64,000 nt of DNA, from assembly GCA_936440205.1 (NCBI GenBank), contig OW387135.1, positions 30,358,792 through 30,422,791 on the forward strand, in the 5' to 3' direction. The notes below the pieces were generated by a model. The model saw only the letters and a list, made by a program, of their open reading frames with translations, was not told the origin of the DNA and made no database searches. Below are positions 1 to 10,363 of the stretch, in pieces. The first letter of the stretch is position 1. Every line of letters begins with the position of its first letter. Source of the stretch: Lepidonotus clava (Eukaryota > Annelida > Polychaeta > Phyllodocida > Polynoidae). Made by a program: the position numbers and the translations under genes.

Positions 1-936
1 TTGACATTTTCTTCTGCGTAGGTATTATGTGTGACTGCCCATGGAACGAGTGCTTCTTATATGATGTAAGAGATTTTTAATTGGGGATAATTAATATGCA
101 TCTATTACCTAGCTTGTAAAGATTATCAAGAGCTTACATGGTAATCATGAGATCTATTTCACATTGTAAAACGTACTCTGCAAAATGCCAATTTAAGTGA
201 GTAATCTATACAAGATTAACATTGCCATACCGCGTTAAAATCACGTGTACTCAAATGATAGGATGACTTAACATCTTGGCACTCTCTATTTCTTGTGATA
301 ATAACATACGAAAACAGAGACTTTCTTATACGTATAAATAAGTATTCCTCTTCTATAAAACAAAAAAACAAACAAGGGTCTGCGAGTTTATGCTATCAGA
401 AAATAAACAAATATACAGAATAGAAACCGGTCACTCAAGATATCTGTTGTACCCTGCTTTTATCAGGGTACACACAATAAAAAAACAGAAAATACAAGAA
501 CCTTTTAAGCTTGGAAAACTGAATCGTCTTTTATGTCAGACATTACTCTGCCATATTGGTAGATTCCTTCAAATTTTAACAAAGGCCAAAAGAAGAAGGA
601 TATACTTAACGATAGAATAAGAGAGACAGGTGAAAATAGATTTACCCTTAATGATCTTCTTTTATGCTAAACAAGCAGATATGTGCAATAAACAATTCAT
701 AAACCTTGAAATTAAAATATTGTGTTTTATTTACCCGTTACATTAACCTTAACAATACAATAAGTGTGCTCGATGGACTAGATCGATTTCTTTTCTTCGT
801 TTCTTTGTGATTAATGACCCTGCAGTATATATGGCATCATTCTCAGAGCCATAGCTGATAACAATCTTTACTATCGACCGCCGCTCCTAATAATAACTCC
901 TCTTATCACATACATGTAAGTCAGGGATTAAGTCGT

Positions 937-957
937 GGGGGGGGGGGGGGGGGGGGG
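937..957. repeat. Poly-G tract, 21 nt
   Basis: Uninterrupted G run in AT-rich flank. Similar pure runs occur at 18310-18334, 28505-28524 (C on this strand) and 60860-60879. Exact length is likely to vary or be misassembled. Confidence 0.9.
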
Positions 958-995
958 TTATTGGGAAAATCTGAAATAGGCAATCGGTGATCGTC

Positions 996-1001
996 ATTTA
1001 T
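996..1001 (-). terminator. Candidate polyadenylation signal for ECI1
   Basis: Plus-strand TTTATT reads AATAAA on the gene strand, 288 nt beyond the stop. Another AATAAA lies at 731-726. Neither is proven; the nearer one gives the shorter 3' UTR. Confidence 0.35.
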
Positions 1002-1288
1002 TCACTTCCCTGAACCGTTTTAATTTTTTTGTGAAAATCTGAACTTTCTCTGAAAAAACATCTGACCAGTTTTCAAAAGATTCATGCACATTTTACACCC
1101 CTTAAGCTTTAATTTGGTAATCATCACGTATTTCCCTGCCTAGTATTTGATGGCCTTTGGCCACCATTTGGCCACAATCTTAATCATAAGGCCACTTCAA
1201 TATATCATAATACTGATTAAGGCTTAAAACCACTACTTCATTCAACTCCATTAAAAACTCATTAGTAAATTAACACGATTGTCCTCGG

Positions 1289-1461
1289 CTACCTCGTTTG
1301 TTCTTTGGACTTGAGCCGTTCAAAGTGGGCCCCTATGAGCCGCTGGACGTCGTCCTGTAGGAGGTAGGCCACCACCTGGTCCGTGTCCCGCTCCCGGGCC
1401 GACAGCAGGCCCCTCAACACCTGGCGCCGCATGCCGTCCTTACTCAGCTGACGGGCCACGT
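1289..1461 (-). CDS. ECI1: ECI1 coding exon 7 (stop codon)
   Basis: Acceptor CCACCCCAG; ends TAG at 1291-1289. Encodes DVARQLSKDGMRRQVLRGL, then DTDQVVAYLLQDDVQRLIG and HFERLKSKEQTR. It matches the C-terminal helices of ECI1 (human ends in LERLKEEKG). It has no peroxisomal SKL-type tail, which fits the mitochondrial rather than the ECI2/peroxisomal branch. Confidence 0.92.
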
Positions 1462-4400
1462 CTGGGGTGGAAAAGATATTTTAGGGGGGCAAACAAGATT
1501 TACAAATAAAATGAAAATAAAATTTGAAAAAGATAAAGGAGGGGGGTGCGGATATGTGCGGTAAGTAATAAAATGTGTGACGTTCTTTTCTCTTTATCAA
1601 GTGTAAATCCCCACCAAAAGGGACGGGGACGGGGAGGGTGCCAGGACCCCACGCCCCCCGCATATACATTTATAGCACTTTACGTACCTAGGCTACATAG
1701 ATGACGAAAATGGCAGTGGCAGTTAACATCAAAAAGCATTTATCTATACTTTTTGATACCATATTTGGCGATCTACCTCTCCTCCAAACTATCATATTAT
1801 TAAAAGAGATACCCTGCGATTTATGAATGGAATAACAGGTGTATCAAAAACACTCTTGGGACAATGGACAATGACAGACAAATAGATTCTCATCTAACTG
1901 TTCCATTTTTTCCACCAAGAATGAAATGATAACAAGACCAATTGTACTGTATCTTAAGTCTGAATGTTATATACTATAGAGTCGGCAGTATTAGGCCTAT
2001 AGTATTAGATCTATAGTATTAAAGTTTGTGCATCAAAGCAAGCTTTGATACCAGGAGGCGGCAGTTTTAGAGAAAATAAAGTGAATAATTTGTATCAGAG
2101 TAAAAAATAGTAAAATGTCAAAGATATAAAACATTAGAATTAATAAAACAATAATACTTTAAAACCTAAACAGACATGGGGGGACAGGCACTGTAGATCT
2201 ATTGACAGTCTGATAAAATATTTACTTTCAATAAGCCTATAGGTTAGACATTGACTTAGGCCTAAGCCTTAGGCCTAAGTCAATGGCTAAGGGTGTTTCT
2301 CATACAAATCAGATTTAATAATTTGATGGTAGGTCTGAAAAAATGACACTATAGTTTGATCTTTGAATCATTTCAAACTGTAAAACATGGTCTCAAAATG
2401 TTTGAAATGCAAACGTGTCCAGGCCTATGCGACAGCCAGCATCTAGGCCTATAGTATTTCAACTGCTGGAAAACAATATGTACCTACCGTTAACGCATGA
2501 ATCCTGAATGCGTCCGAATGGGTATATCAGATTTCATGAATTATGTTGATGCGTTTCTGATATATCATCCTGGTTTTCTGAGTTCAATATATCGGAGCAG
2601 GCGAGGTGTTGGTCGAGGTCCCGGGTGGGCTGACGCTATCTTAAGCTAGGTCTCCATATGTCCGTTTTTTGCCCTCCGTCGTCCGTCATCGTCATGCGTC
2701 GTCCGTCACAGATTGCTCCCAGAGCGATTTTTGACGTATGACGGACAGCCAATGCTAAAGAATAGGATGTGAAAACGTATGACGGACAACGGACGACGTA
2801 TGACGGACGACGGGGACCAAAAAACGGACATATGGAGACGTAGCTTTAGCTTGTCCGCGTGGTATTGACACTGTCACCGAGCAGTCCAATGTTTTGTCAG
2901 TCGATATAAACGCATGTTTCTCCTTCCAGATTCATTCATGCATTAGTATGCGTCCATAGGTCCTCATTGATACAAATAATATATATCGAGAGCATCATAT
3001 AGCACTGTAATCCAGGTAAACTTGCAGAAATGAAGAGCCTTCCCCCGTAACGTCCCAGCACCCACATGGAGACGGGCGGTCTGACCTAGTTCCCGCGCCC
3101 CAGATCGGAGAAGAAGGTGTCACGTGATCAAGGCTAATGGCGGGCGGCTGCTCGGTTACCGATCGATATAACGGTTTGGATTCCGCGCTTGAATGTCTAA
3201 TTTGGCCTGATTTGGACGATTTTAACGATTCCTATGTATTCTATATATCAAAATCCCTACGATATAAGCCCAAATAAGCCCAAATATGCGGTTATTCAAG
3301 CCCAGAAGCGATCGTCTCATCGGTAACGTTTTGGTCGGCAACATTGGCTATTTTCAGTCTGTAACGTTTTACATCTGACGAATCTAAGAAGAGAGTATAA
3401 AGAGGCGGGCTTTTGATCAAAATAGATCAAAGTACTGCTGATCAAAAGTAAAAGCCGCCTCTTAATTAGTGAGTACCTGTTAAATTGTCCGTGAATGCTA
3501 TCGCTACTTACCTGGAACTCGGAGAAGGTTCTTGAGCTCTTCGTTGGCCGCGGTCAATAGTTTTTGTGCAGGGACTACCTTGTCTACGAGGCCCACCTCC
3601 AGGGCCTGTGCTGGGGGGTAGAGGTGACCCGTAGAGATGCACCACTCAGCCTCCCTATGACCAATCGTGTCAACCACCACTGACTGAAGCCTGCAATAAG
3701 ATTAACTAGACAATTTAGTAAACATTATCATATTTTTAAGCAAAAATTTAAAGTTTTATTTCTAAGATTCTACTTATGAACAAATATATTTTACATGACT
3801 TGCACCTAGATTTGCTTTTATTTTCAATTTATTATGATGATGACGATTGAGTTTTATGTTCATTCAACAATGATTCAGCTATATCAGGACCACTTCACGA
3901 TTTTCACTTGTACAAAATACTATGTTCAAATCTATGGGAGGTAAGAACAGTGGCAAGGAAAGGTTATCAGACAGCCGAAGGAACTGAACCCAGGCCTGCC
4001 TTGCAGAAGTCCCGCATGCCCGCTGGACCACCCCTCCCCCAGAACGGTCTTATGTATCTATTACTTATGATTTTATAAAGCAAACACCCTTCTTTTATTG
4101 CATGGTTAGACTTTGGGTTTTATCACCGCAGCATACTGTATAACGATGAATATTTTTGATACAATCTAATAAGAGCTTTGAAGAAAAAAGTAGAAAAAAG
4201 TGTTTAAAAAGCTTTGAAGGTGATATTCATACATCAAGTTGATGGTAGAGAAAGGTAACACTCACCAGGATGGAGGCACTATTCCCTGTAAGCAAATAAA
4301 ATGTGTTACCACAATATACATGGTCTGTGTATAACTTTAAAAAAGGAGCACGATGTATTATGCAAATCAGGAAAAAACAGATTTTAGCAATATGTGTCAA

Positions 4401-7400
4401 AGGAGAGACTGATAAAGGAACTGCGCTCAGGTTTTTCTTAATTTCAAAGATCACGGCAGAACAAAATCACTCACGGCATTGCTGTATCATATCTCCATAC
4501 GTGCTTTATATAATATTACTGATTTATCAATTGTCATGTATCTAACTCACCAATTTAGCTCCACTGAGACCTATTGTGCCATTTCCCTCGGCCATCACTC
4601 GGTAATCGCATGACAGTGAAAGCAGACATCCTCCAGCAAGAGCGTGGCCCTAAAAAATACGAAAATTTTTGTGAAAAATATAAATTTCGCTTATGGTTTT
4701 CTTTGGGAATGAATGACAGCCGTTAAATACAATAGAACATAGGCAACAACATAAGACATTTGGTGTACTTGTTGCAATGATGAATGTACAATATTATAGC
4801 ATCTGATTGGCCTAATCGGTCATTATCCAGTGTTATCATTTATGTCTTGTGATAAGCAATTCGATTTGCCATAAAAAAGTGACTTCATTGGAAAGTAACC
4901 CAAGGTGGATATAGGTGTAGACTCGTTCTAAACAGAGAATATTGCCACGTGAAGTAAGAAATTATCCTTGGTAAAAGTAAAAAAAAACCATAGTAAACAG
5001 TAGTATTCTGGTAGCATTGACGGTAAAACTGTAGAGTACGAAGATTGGCTTTTTGTATTTGTCGGTGAAGTAAAGTTGTATAGATTTACGTTTATAGCAG
5101 CAACAGTTGCAAGTCTTGAGCCATACACTCGTATCCAGATCTCCTGTAGAACGCGCCACACCTCCCGAATTCTCTCCTCCTTGGGTTGGTAAAGTTCATC
5201 CAACTGAAGACCACCTGAGTAGATTCCCTCGACAGCCTGAAAGAACAGTACAGATGTCGGTACTTCACATATGATTCTTTTGCTGTATAGAGAATCCTGA
5301 TTGAAATTTCTATTTCACGGTAGCTATAACATCAAAAAAATCTCCGATTCTCTGGATCCCATCCCCTTGGTCCGATTTCTGCGGTGGCAACTCAGGGAAT
5401 TGTGTGTGGTTGTCAATTAACCCTACATGCACTGTTCTGAGAATTGGTTACATAACACACTATGAATTTACAGGAGCCATGTCCCTATGCAACCGTTGGC
5501 TTTCTAGGAAATATTACAGTATTTGACTTACAGTGCCATTTTTTTGTGAACCAACCGCGTATCGCTACGAAAAGGTTTACCGTTCTTGATATATCTTAGG
5601 TAATATTAAGATATTTCCAGTCCATATCGTTAGATATTTTTTCATATCGTTAAATATTGACAAGCTTGAGTGGAAATCACAAATAGACTTACCGAGGCTA
5701 TTACTAAACCTCGACAGTGTTTTTCATTATCTAGTTTTTCTAGGGCGATAGCGATGTCAGTCATGAACTCCAGATTGAGGGTGTTCGCTGGGGCTCTCTG
5801 CAGTGTCAGGGTAGCAATACCTTGGGTGTAAAAAGGATACCTTGAATGTAAAAAAGACAGCAGTCTCCGAAATTACATATTTTTCATGCACCAGTTAGCT
5901 GCACAACATTGAAAATGCAAGCCCCCAGCTGAATGTTTCTGCACTGACCTTACCATCAGAAAAAAAACAACATGATTCTAAGATAAATAGATAATAGATA
6001 TAAGTTGTAACTTAGGGGAGGGTACAAAGTGGCTTCAAGTAATCATTGTGTAAGTGAGTTTTGTTCAGAATCTTAAAAATGCTTACGATTGTTAAAGCAA
6101 GGTTTATCAAAGCTTATGCCATGTACCCGTCAGTGAACCATGTACCTCGGGTATACTGAGCAATATCAACAGAGATGCCACTCTATGAACATGAAAAATC
6201 CGGAAATTGTTGAAACACCCTTTCTGGATTTTAAGCAGGAAGAAGTAAAAGGAATAGAATCACAGATTATGTACATTTTGTCATTGAAAAGAGCTTTTAG
6301 AAAAACTATATGTTGCCTAAGAATATAAATGTGTTTTTTTCCCCTAAAAATGACTTGTCTAAAAATGTTGCTCCAGTCAAAATACCGGAAATCCGGAAAA
6401 GTAGGAAAAGTGGCATCTCTGTATCAAAGGGTCCATAGAAACTAACTTCAGGACTACCTGTTTTTAAGTATTGTATTTATTGTATTTCTTTTTAATTTTG
6501 TTCGCTTTATTCTAAATGAAAATAGAAACAAAGTTTGATCCGGAAATCCTCAAAGTTTTGTAAATGTATAAAAGGAATCAACATTTTGGTATAAATGGGT
6601 TTTAAGGTATATACTTTACTTGATGCCAGTTAAACGTTAGGTAAGCATGACCAGCACTTGTTGCATTTATTCTTTATGATGTTCTGAAAATACTTCTTGG
6701 AATGGCAGATTCCTTATTTAGACATACTTTAAAATTCGTTAAACATGATGAATAGGATTTGTTAAATCAGTTTTAATTTTATAAGACAAAGAAAAACATA
6801 ATGTAAAACGGCTGTGTTCAGTCAATTTTTTTAATCTAATGAATACCATTAATTAGGGTCACCCTCAGTCTTCTAACGATACAATGAAAAAGAATAGAAA
6901 ATGAGTACAAACAGCAGTCTAAGACTGGGAACGTAAACTTATCTAAATAAAAAAAATCAGGGTCTCATTTCTTAAATATTTTTTTCACATTTGTTTTTTT
7001 AATTACTATTATTCAGGTTCTTTATACAGGTACAAATCAAACTACAGTCTGGTCTCCCTTTGTATTTCCTGTAACATGTATAATTAGATACTATAAGTAT
7101 CTATCATGATAATCTTTCTGGACGTTGTTGAAGAGGTATTCATTCCATACAAACCCCAGAATATTGTCAGTCATCTAAATAGACACAGTCAACTGTCATC
7201 ACTTCGGTGATATTTTCAATCAAAAATACAACGAAGATCATTTATTGGTTTTTGATATCCAAACACAAACAGAATCTTGAAAGATCGTAGTAAGAAACAT
7301 GAAAGTCATATTTTACATACCAGTTTTATCATCTATTTTGACACTTAACCACTCGTCTGGAGAGGAGGACAGGGATCGACATCGCGGTTTTTCTAAACGC

Positions 7401-7471
7401 CATGGTTGTCTCAGGGTCGCTGGCCGGCCTACCATACGGGCGACGCTGCGAAAAGCTGACAAAATCACCAT
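1289..7471 (-). CDS. ECI1: Mitochondrial enoyl-CoA delta-isomerase 1 homologue, 7 coding exons, 298 aa
   Basis: Joined exons (minus strand): 7471-7321, 5820-5693, 5236-5090, 4649-4551, 4285-4266, 3690-3512, 1461-1289; 897 nt including TAG, every junction in phase with GT-AG borders. Human ECI1 is about 302 aa. The family shifts the 3-cis or 3-trans double bond of enoyl-CoA to 2-trans in the mitochondrial matrix during oxidation of unsaturated fatty acids. Residues 1-40 are rich in Arg and Ser with no Asp and a single Glu, as in a matrix-targeting leader. Crotonase-fold landmarks by residue: TLNLEF about 64-69, SGGLQLDE 100-107, AGGC 147-150, CDYR, KLGIVPPSW 174-182 spanning the micro-exon, TIGHREAE, LYPPAQALEVGLVDKVVP, and a C-terminal helix DTDQVVAYLLQDDVQ then HFERLK like ECI1's tail. 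Odd: at residues 168-175 (IGLSGAKL) the family has IGLNETQL, so the expected catalytic Glu is Gly172. The oxyanion-hole SAGLDL is SGGLQL. It may be a paralogue with altered activity. Identity is from recalled family sequences, not a search. Confidence 0.93.
2249..2285. repeat. Perfect palindrome, 18-bp arms, 1-bp centre
   Basis: Arm CATTGACTTAGGCCTAAG at 2249-2266 and its exact complement at 2268-2285, in ECI1 intron 6. The surrounding 500 bp is unusually rich in TAGGCCTA-type words. Confidence 0.9.
2645..2844. mobile_element. Palindromic MITE in ECI1 intron 6
   Basis: Terminal inverted repeats beginning GCTA-GGTCTCCATATG and ending CATATGGAGACGTAGC. The arms continue inward through GTCCGTTTTTTG and then a run of CGTCGTCCGTCAT-like words on both sides. 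Flanked by TTAA (2641-2644) and TTTA (2845-2848), consistent with a TTAA-type target duplication with one change. About 200 bp, no coding capacity. Superfamily is inferred (Kolobok or piggyBac-like). Confidence 0.75.
3400..3463. repeat. Imperfect hairpin in ECI1 intron 6
   Basis: AAGAGGCGGGCTTTTGATCA at 3400-3419 is mirrored by TGATCAAAAG and AAGCCGCCTCTT ending at 3463, with about 19 bp between the arms. Probably a tiny fold-back element. Confidence 0.7.
3512..3690 (-). CDS. ECI1: ECI1 coding exon 6
   Basis: Acceptor ATTGCAG, donor CCAG before GTAAGT; 179 nt. Encodes LQSVVVDTIGHREAEW, LYPPAQALEVGLVDKVVP and EELKNLLRVP, colinear with human TIGHRAAE, LFPPAEALQVGIVDQVVP. Confidence 0.93.
4266..4285 (-). 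CDS. ECI1: ECI1 micro-exon 5 (20 nt)
   Basis: Sequence GGAATAGTGCCTCCATCCTG lies between acceptor GCTTACAG and donor GTGAGTG. It encodes GIVPPS plus two bases of Trp182. It restores the family segment LGI-xPxW exactly between exons 4 and 6; skipping it would break the frame. Flanking introns are 265 and 575 nt. Confidence 0.9.
4551..4649 (-). CDS. ECI1: ECI1 coding exon 4 (active-site segment)
   Basis: Acceptor TTTTTAG, donor TTG before GTGAGT; 99 nt, 33 codons. Encodes GHALAGGCLLSLSCDYRVM and onward to IGLSGAKL. It carries the second oxyanion-hole Gly-Gly-Cys. The position where ECI1 has its catalytic Glu (NETQ) is GGA, Gly172. The splice phase is unambiguous, so the substitution is not an exon-boundary artefact. 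Confidence 0.92.
5090..5236 (-). CDS. ECI1: ECI1 coding exon 3
   Basis: Acceptor TTTCAG, donor AAC before GTAAAT; 147 nt, phase 0 at both ends. Encodes residues 94-142, including GIYSGGLQLDELY (oxyanion-hole strand) and ATVAAIN before the next exon's GHALAGGC, as in human VLVSAINGACPAGGC. Confidence 0.92.
5693..5820 (-). CDS. ECI1: ECI1 coding exon 2
   Basis: Acceptor CACCCAAG, then GTATTGC; donor TCG before GTAAGT. Encodes GIATLTLQRAPANTLNLEF and then EKLDNEKHCRGLVIAS, matching the ECI1 N-terminal core (GVAVMKFKNPPVNSLSLEF and EKLENDKSFRGVILTS in human). A second possible acceptor 20 nt upstream breaks the phase with exon 1 and is rejected. Confidence 0.9.
6170..6421. mobile_element. MITE with 6-bp target duplication, copy A (ECI1 intron 1)
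   Basis: Begins CAGAGATGCCACT and ends GTGGCATCTCTG. Internally it carries AAAATCCGGAAA words near both ends. The flank TATCAA is present on both sides (6164-6169 and 6422-6427), a perfect 6-bp duplication. A related copy lies at 11222-11468. CAG...CTG termini with a short duplication suggest an atypical hAT-like element; that assignment is tentative. Confidence 0.85.
7321..7471 (-). CDS. ECI1: ECI1 coding exon 1 (start codon, mitochondrial leader)
   Basis: Start ATG at 7471-7469, reading MVILSAFRSVARMVGRPATL and onward; the donor follows ACT G as GTATGT. A slightly upstream ATG runs into TGA after two codons, so this start is preferred. Encodes residues 1-50 plus one base. The Arg-rich, acid-poor leader and the CRSLSSSP stretch fit a cleaved matrix-targeting peptide. 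Confidence 0.9.
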
Positions 7472-7718
7472 CACTGCATTTCTTTATATTCTGTCAACAT
7501 AAAAGGAGAAAAATCTAGATCTAACTTTGTTTTTTGCACTGTTTTGAGTGTCTAGCAAGTTTGAAACAAAAGCATTAATTTGGTATTTCTTGCATCAATA
7601 TTGGGTAATCAAAAGTGCTAAAAATGATTTGTCGTGATTTTGTCACTTGGGAATGATCTGCAACACGGAGGAAATACCTATGCCAAGAAAGTAAAGAAAA
7701 TAAATATGCTCTCCCTGA
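7472..7718. other. ECI1 upstream flank, probable 5' UTR and promoter
   Basis: About 250 bp between the start codon and the first repeat. AT-rich; I see no TATA or CpG-rich core. The transcription start cannot be placed. Confidence 0.4.
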
Positions 7719-8526
7719 GGCCTAAAAAAAATGGTTGTGTTCAGGTAATCCGACCTGCCCTAAATTTTTGGCCCTACCCTATTCTTTTTTGTTTTAGGAA
7801 TTTTTAAGACATTTTTTCCCAAAAATTAATAATAATTTACCAGAAAAGCATGGAACACCCTGGAAAAGCATAAAGATGCTCAGGGTATGTATTGTACTGA
7901 CGCGGGTGGCCAGTCCATGATTGTTTAGGCGTTATAACGTGAGCTGTAGTCAGCGCACGTGCTAGCCGTGTTTCACTTCTGTCAATAGTGAAATGGGGGA
8001 GGAGTCATAGTGTGACGTACAGTACTAAAGCGCGTGTTTCGCTCTCAGTCAGTCAGAGTTCGCTGAAAGCTGTGTGAGTAAACATCCTGGAAAGGTTGGG
8101 CCTTTAAACTGAGCCTTGGTTCTGGATAGAAGCTAAAAGATCGTGTAGAGCGCGGGAGCGTTGACTGAATGTGTTTGAGGGGATTCCTACCTCAGAACTG
8201 ATCATTGTCAATCGAGTTCTTGTCACGGAATGACAATACACAGGATAATAAACAACTAATTCCTTTCACGCGAGTGTTCACGTCTTACATGATGCTGGAA
8301 CTATGATTATGTATTGGACAACAGCAGTCGAACGAGGAGAAGACTGCGTTTGGAGCTAGCTATTATCTATAATTAAACACTACTAATTACGTACACAACA
8401 TATCACAGATAATTAACTCCCATAGTTCAGTATCTTAGATCCTGGAAATTATTTAACAGGATATTAAGAATATCTTCTTACTTTTCAACACTGTCTGGAC
8501 CTATTTGACAAGTAAAAAAAAAAAAA
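7719..8526. mobile_element. Harbinger-like MITE, split by a solo LTR
   Basis: Begins GGCCTAAAAAAAATGG and continues TTGTGTTCAGGTAA, the same left end and internal order as the intact copy at 8660-8991. The homology breaks at 7892 and resumes at 8434 (TTAGAT, then TTTCAACACTG and AAGTAAAAAAA), with the LTR between. The right terminus is lost after the A-rich stretch near 8526. Confidence 0.75.
7893..8429. mobile_element. Solo LTR of an LTR retrotransposon (537 bp)
   Basis: Starts TGTACTGACGCGGG and ends CCCATAGTTCA (TG...CA termini). Direct repeat GTAT flanks it at 7889-7892 and 8430-8433. The empty site is shown by the sister MITE at 8660-8991, which is uninterrupted here. A shorter relative lies at 61709-62066. 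No internal coding region is present. Family not determinable from the LTR alone. Confidence 0.8.
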
Positions 8527-8659
8527 GGAAAAAAAAACATGGGTTAGACTGATGGCATCATATATTTTAAATCATCAATATTGATAACTAGATCTATTGA
8601 TAAAGTAAGAGAGCAGCCAATCAGATATCCTTGCTTTGTAAGCTTTCCATAGGTACTAA

Positions 8660-8991
8660 GGCCAAAAATAAAAAATTGTTGTGTTTAGGTAACCCTACCT
8701 ACCCTAAATTTTTGCCCCTACCCTAACTTTTTTTTAGGAAATTTTTAATTTTTTTTTTTCAAAATCCAAAAGAATTGACCTAAGATAGCATGGAAAACCA
8801 TAAAACAGCACATAGATGCTCAGGGCATGTATTTTAGATGCTAAAAATGTTTTTGGAGGATATTTGGAATTTTTTTCTTTATTTCCAACACTGCCTGGGT
8901 ATCTTTGGTAAGTAAAAAAAAAAAGATTTCGACCTACCTACCCTATTTTTTTCGACGTATGTTACCTGAACACAACTTTTATTTTTTTGCC
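8660..8991. mobile_element. Intact Harbinger-like MITE (332 bp)
   Basis: Left end GGCCAAAAATAAAA, then TTGTGTTTAGGTAACC; right end TTACCTGAACACAAC, then TTTTATTTTTTTGCC, inverted to each other over about 40 bp. Flanked by TAA on both sides, a 3-bp TWA-type duplication as in PIF/Harbinger elements. Other copies or pieces are at 7719, 24726-24755, 27061-27112 and 33099-33376. No transposase seen in the window. Confidence 0.82.
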
Positions 8992-10359
8992 TAAATTCCT
9001 TGCTGTAGGTCTAGCGGTAGCGGTAAGGGTAGACTCGTCCTACTAAGTAAACTATAAATAATTTGGTGTTGCGATCAGTCTAGGGGCAGAGCGATCAGTC
9101 TAGCTTGGGGTAGACAAAGTATTCGTCACTGGATATATTGCCATTCCGTAGCGGGAGCGGGAGGAGGGGATGCGGCGCCAAACTGTACTAAAGAGATCCT
9201 TTCCGCACCAGTCGGCCTACCATGATTTCGCAGCAATCAGAAGCTTCGGGTAGTGTGATGCGGCGCAGGCTAAGCTTGGGGGGGCCATCGGTCTAGGATA
9301 GGGTGGGTGCCATCGGTCTGCGGTGCCATCAGTCTAGAAATCACTAGATTTAGTTCTAGAATTCTTCTCTGTATCTATTGCCACTCCAGGGGAGAGGCTT
9401 TAGTAGGGAAGGAGTTTAGACTTTAGAAACTAACTCTACTGAAAGTGAAGCCCCTCCCCTAACCTGGGCCTGTGCTGGACTGGAGTGGCAGAACCTCTGC
9501 GGCTGCCTATTGGCATTGCATTACTATATCTACCAGGGCACACGTCTGACAGATTTCTCCCTAATGTCTTTTTTCAAATATGTCTAAATGCAGGTAGATT
9601 CGATACAGCATTACTCACATAAAAGACTGTCAATGTCACATTTCTACATGTTACCTTTTATTTCTTTTCGCTTCCAGCAGACGGCCGACCCTATTTACTT
9701 TAGGTGTGACAACCATAACTTATTACCTGTGTTAATTTGAACCAGTGATACTCCTTTAATGAAACATTAGTGACGTTTGATATTAAATAAAATATATCAT
9801 TATTATTTACATGTACTTTATTTAAATGAATGAGGATACAATTTATCATTTAAAAACAAATCTTCTGAAGAGAAATAAATTGCTATAGTGCGACTGGTTG
9901 TAGCTTGTTGTCGGCAGATGTCACAGTACGCTGGGGTCCTGCGCCATCCACTCACGCTATCGCTGTACGTAAGGAATAGGCGCAGGTCCAACCCACTGAA
10001 TCCGGCGTTCTGATTGGCTGAGAGCCGGCGCGGCGCTGGTAGAGCGCTGGTCGCGACAAGCCGGGCACCTGGGGTACCAGATAAGTGGAGCGCCAGCTGT
10101 GGCTCAAAACCGACTCCGATTACAGGTTTGTGTTTGGGTATGTATCTCCCTTAATATTTGGCCTAGAGACTTGAAACAAAAACTCATCTACCCAGGAGGA
10201 CCTTATGTAATAGACTATCGTATCAGAATATGTTTTTGTATTGAACCCTTGTCGGAAATTGCGATGAAATACGACGTCGCGTTACTCGCATTTCTTGTTG
10301 GTTTTTATCTTCAACGTAGTCTAGTCTGACTCTGACTGTCCTAACTCAGTATCTGACAG
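8992..10359. other. Intergenic block with short repeated words; no gene seen
   Basis: Contains five close copies of a CGATCAGTCTAG / CCATCGGTCTAG word between 9072 and 9340. One copy of a dispersed repeat starts with ACAAAGTATTCG at 9114. A GC-rich stretch at about 9990-10095 carries a CCAAT-box-like TCTGATTGGCTGAGA. That stretch resembles a promoter but no supported exon follows it. Confidence 0.55.
9114..9180. repeat. Dispersed repeat, copy 1 of 3
   Basis: ACAAAGTATTCGTCACTGGA and then TTGCCATTCC, GTAGCGGGAGCGGG, ATGCGGCGC. Related copies start at 13987 and 16197. Confidence 0.75.
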
Positions 10360-10363
10360 TTAA

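Larger units (their letters stand above)
1..1288. other. ECI1 3' flank; no gene seen
   Basis: AT-rich sequence with one 76-codon frame at 390-620 that lacks recognisable motifs. It contains a run of 21 G at 937-957. Confidence 0.6.

Noticed and set aside
5821-5840. Alternative acceptor for ECI1 exon 2 (ATTCAAG)
   Set aside because: It breaks the reading phase with exon 1; the acceptor before GTATTGC restores the family sequence.
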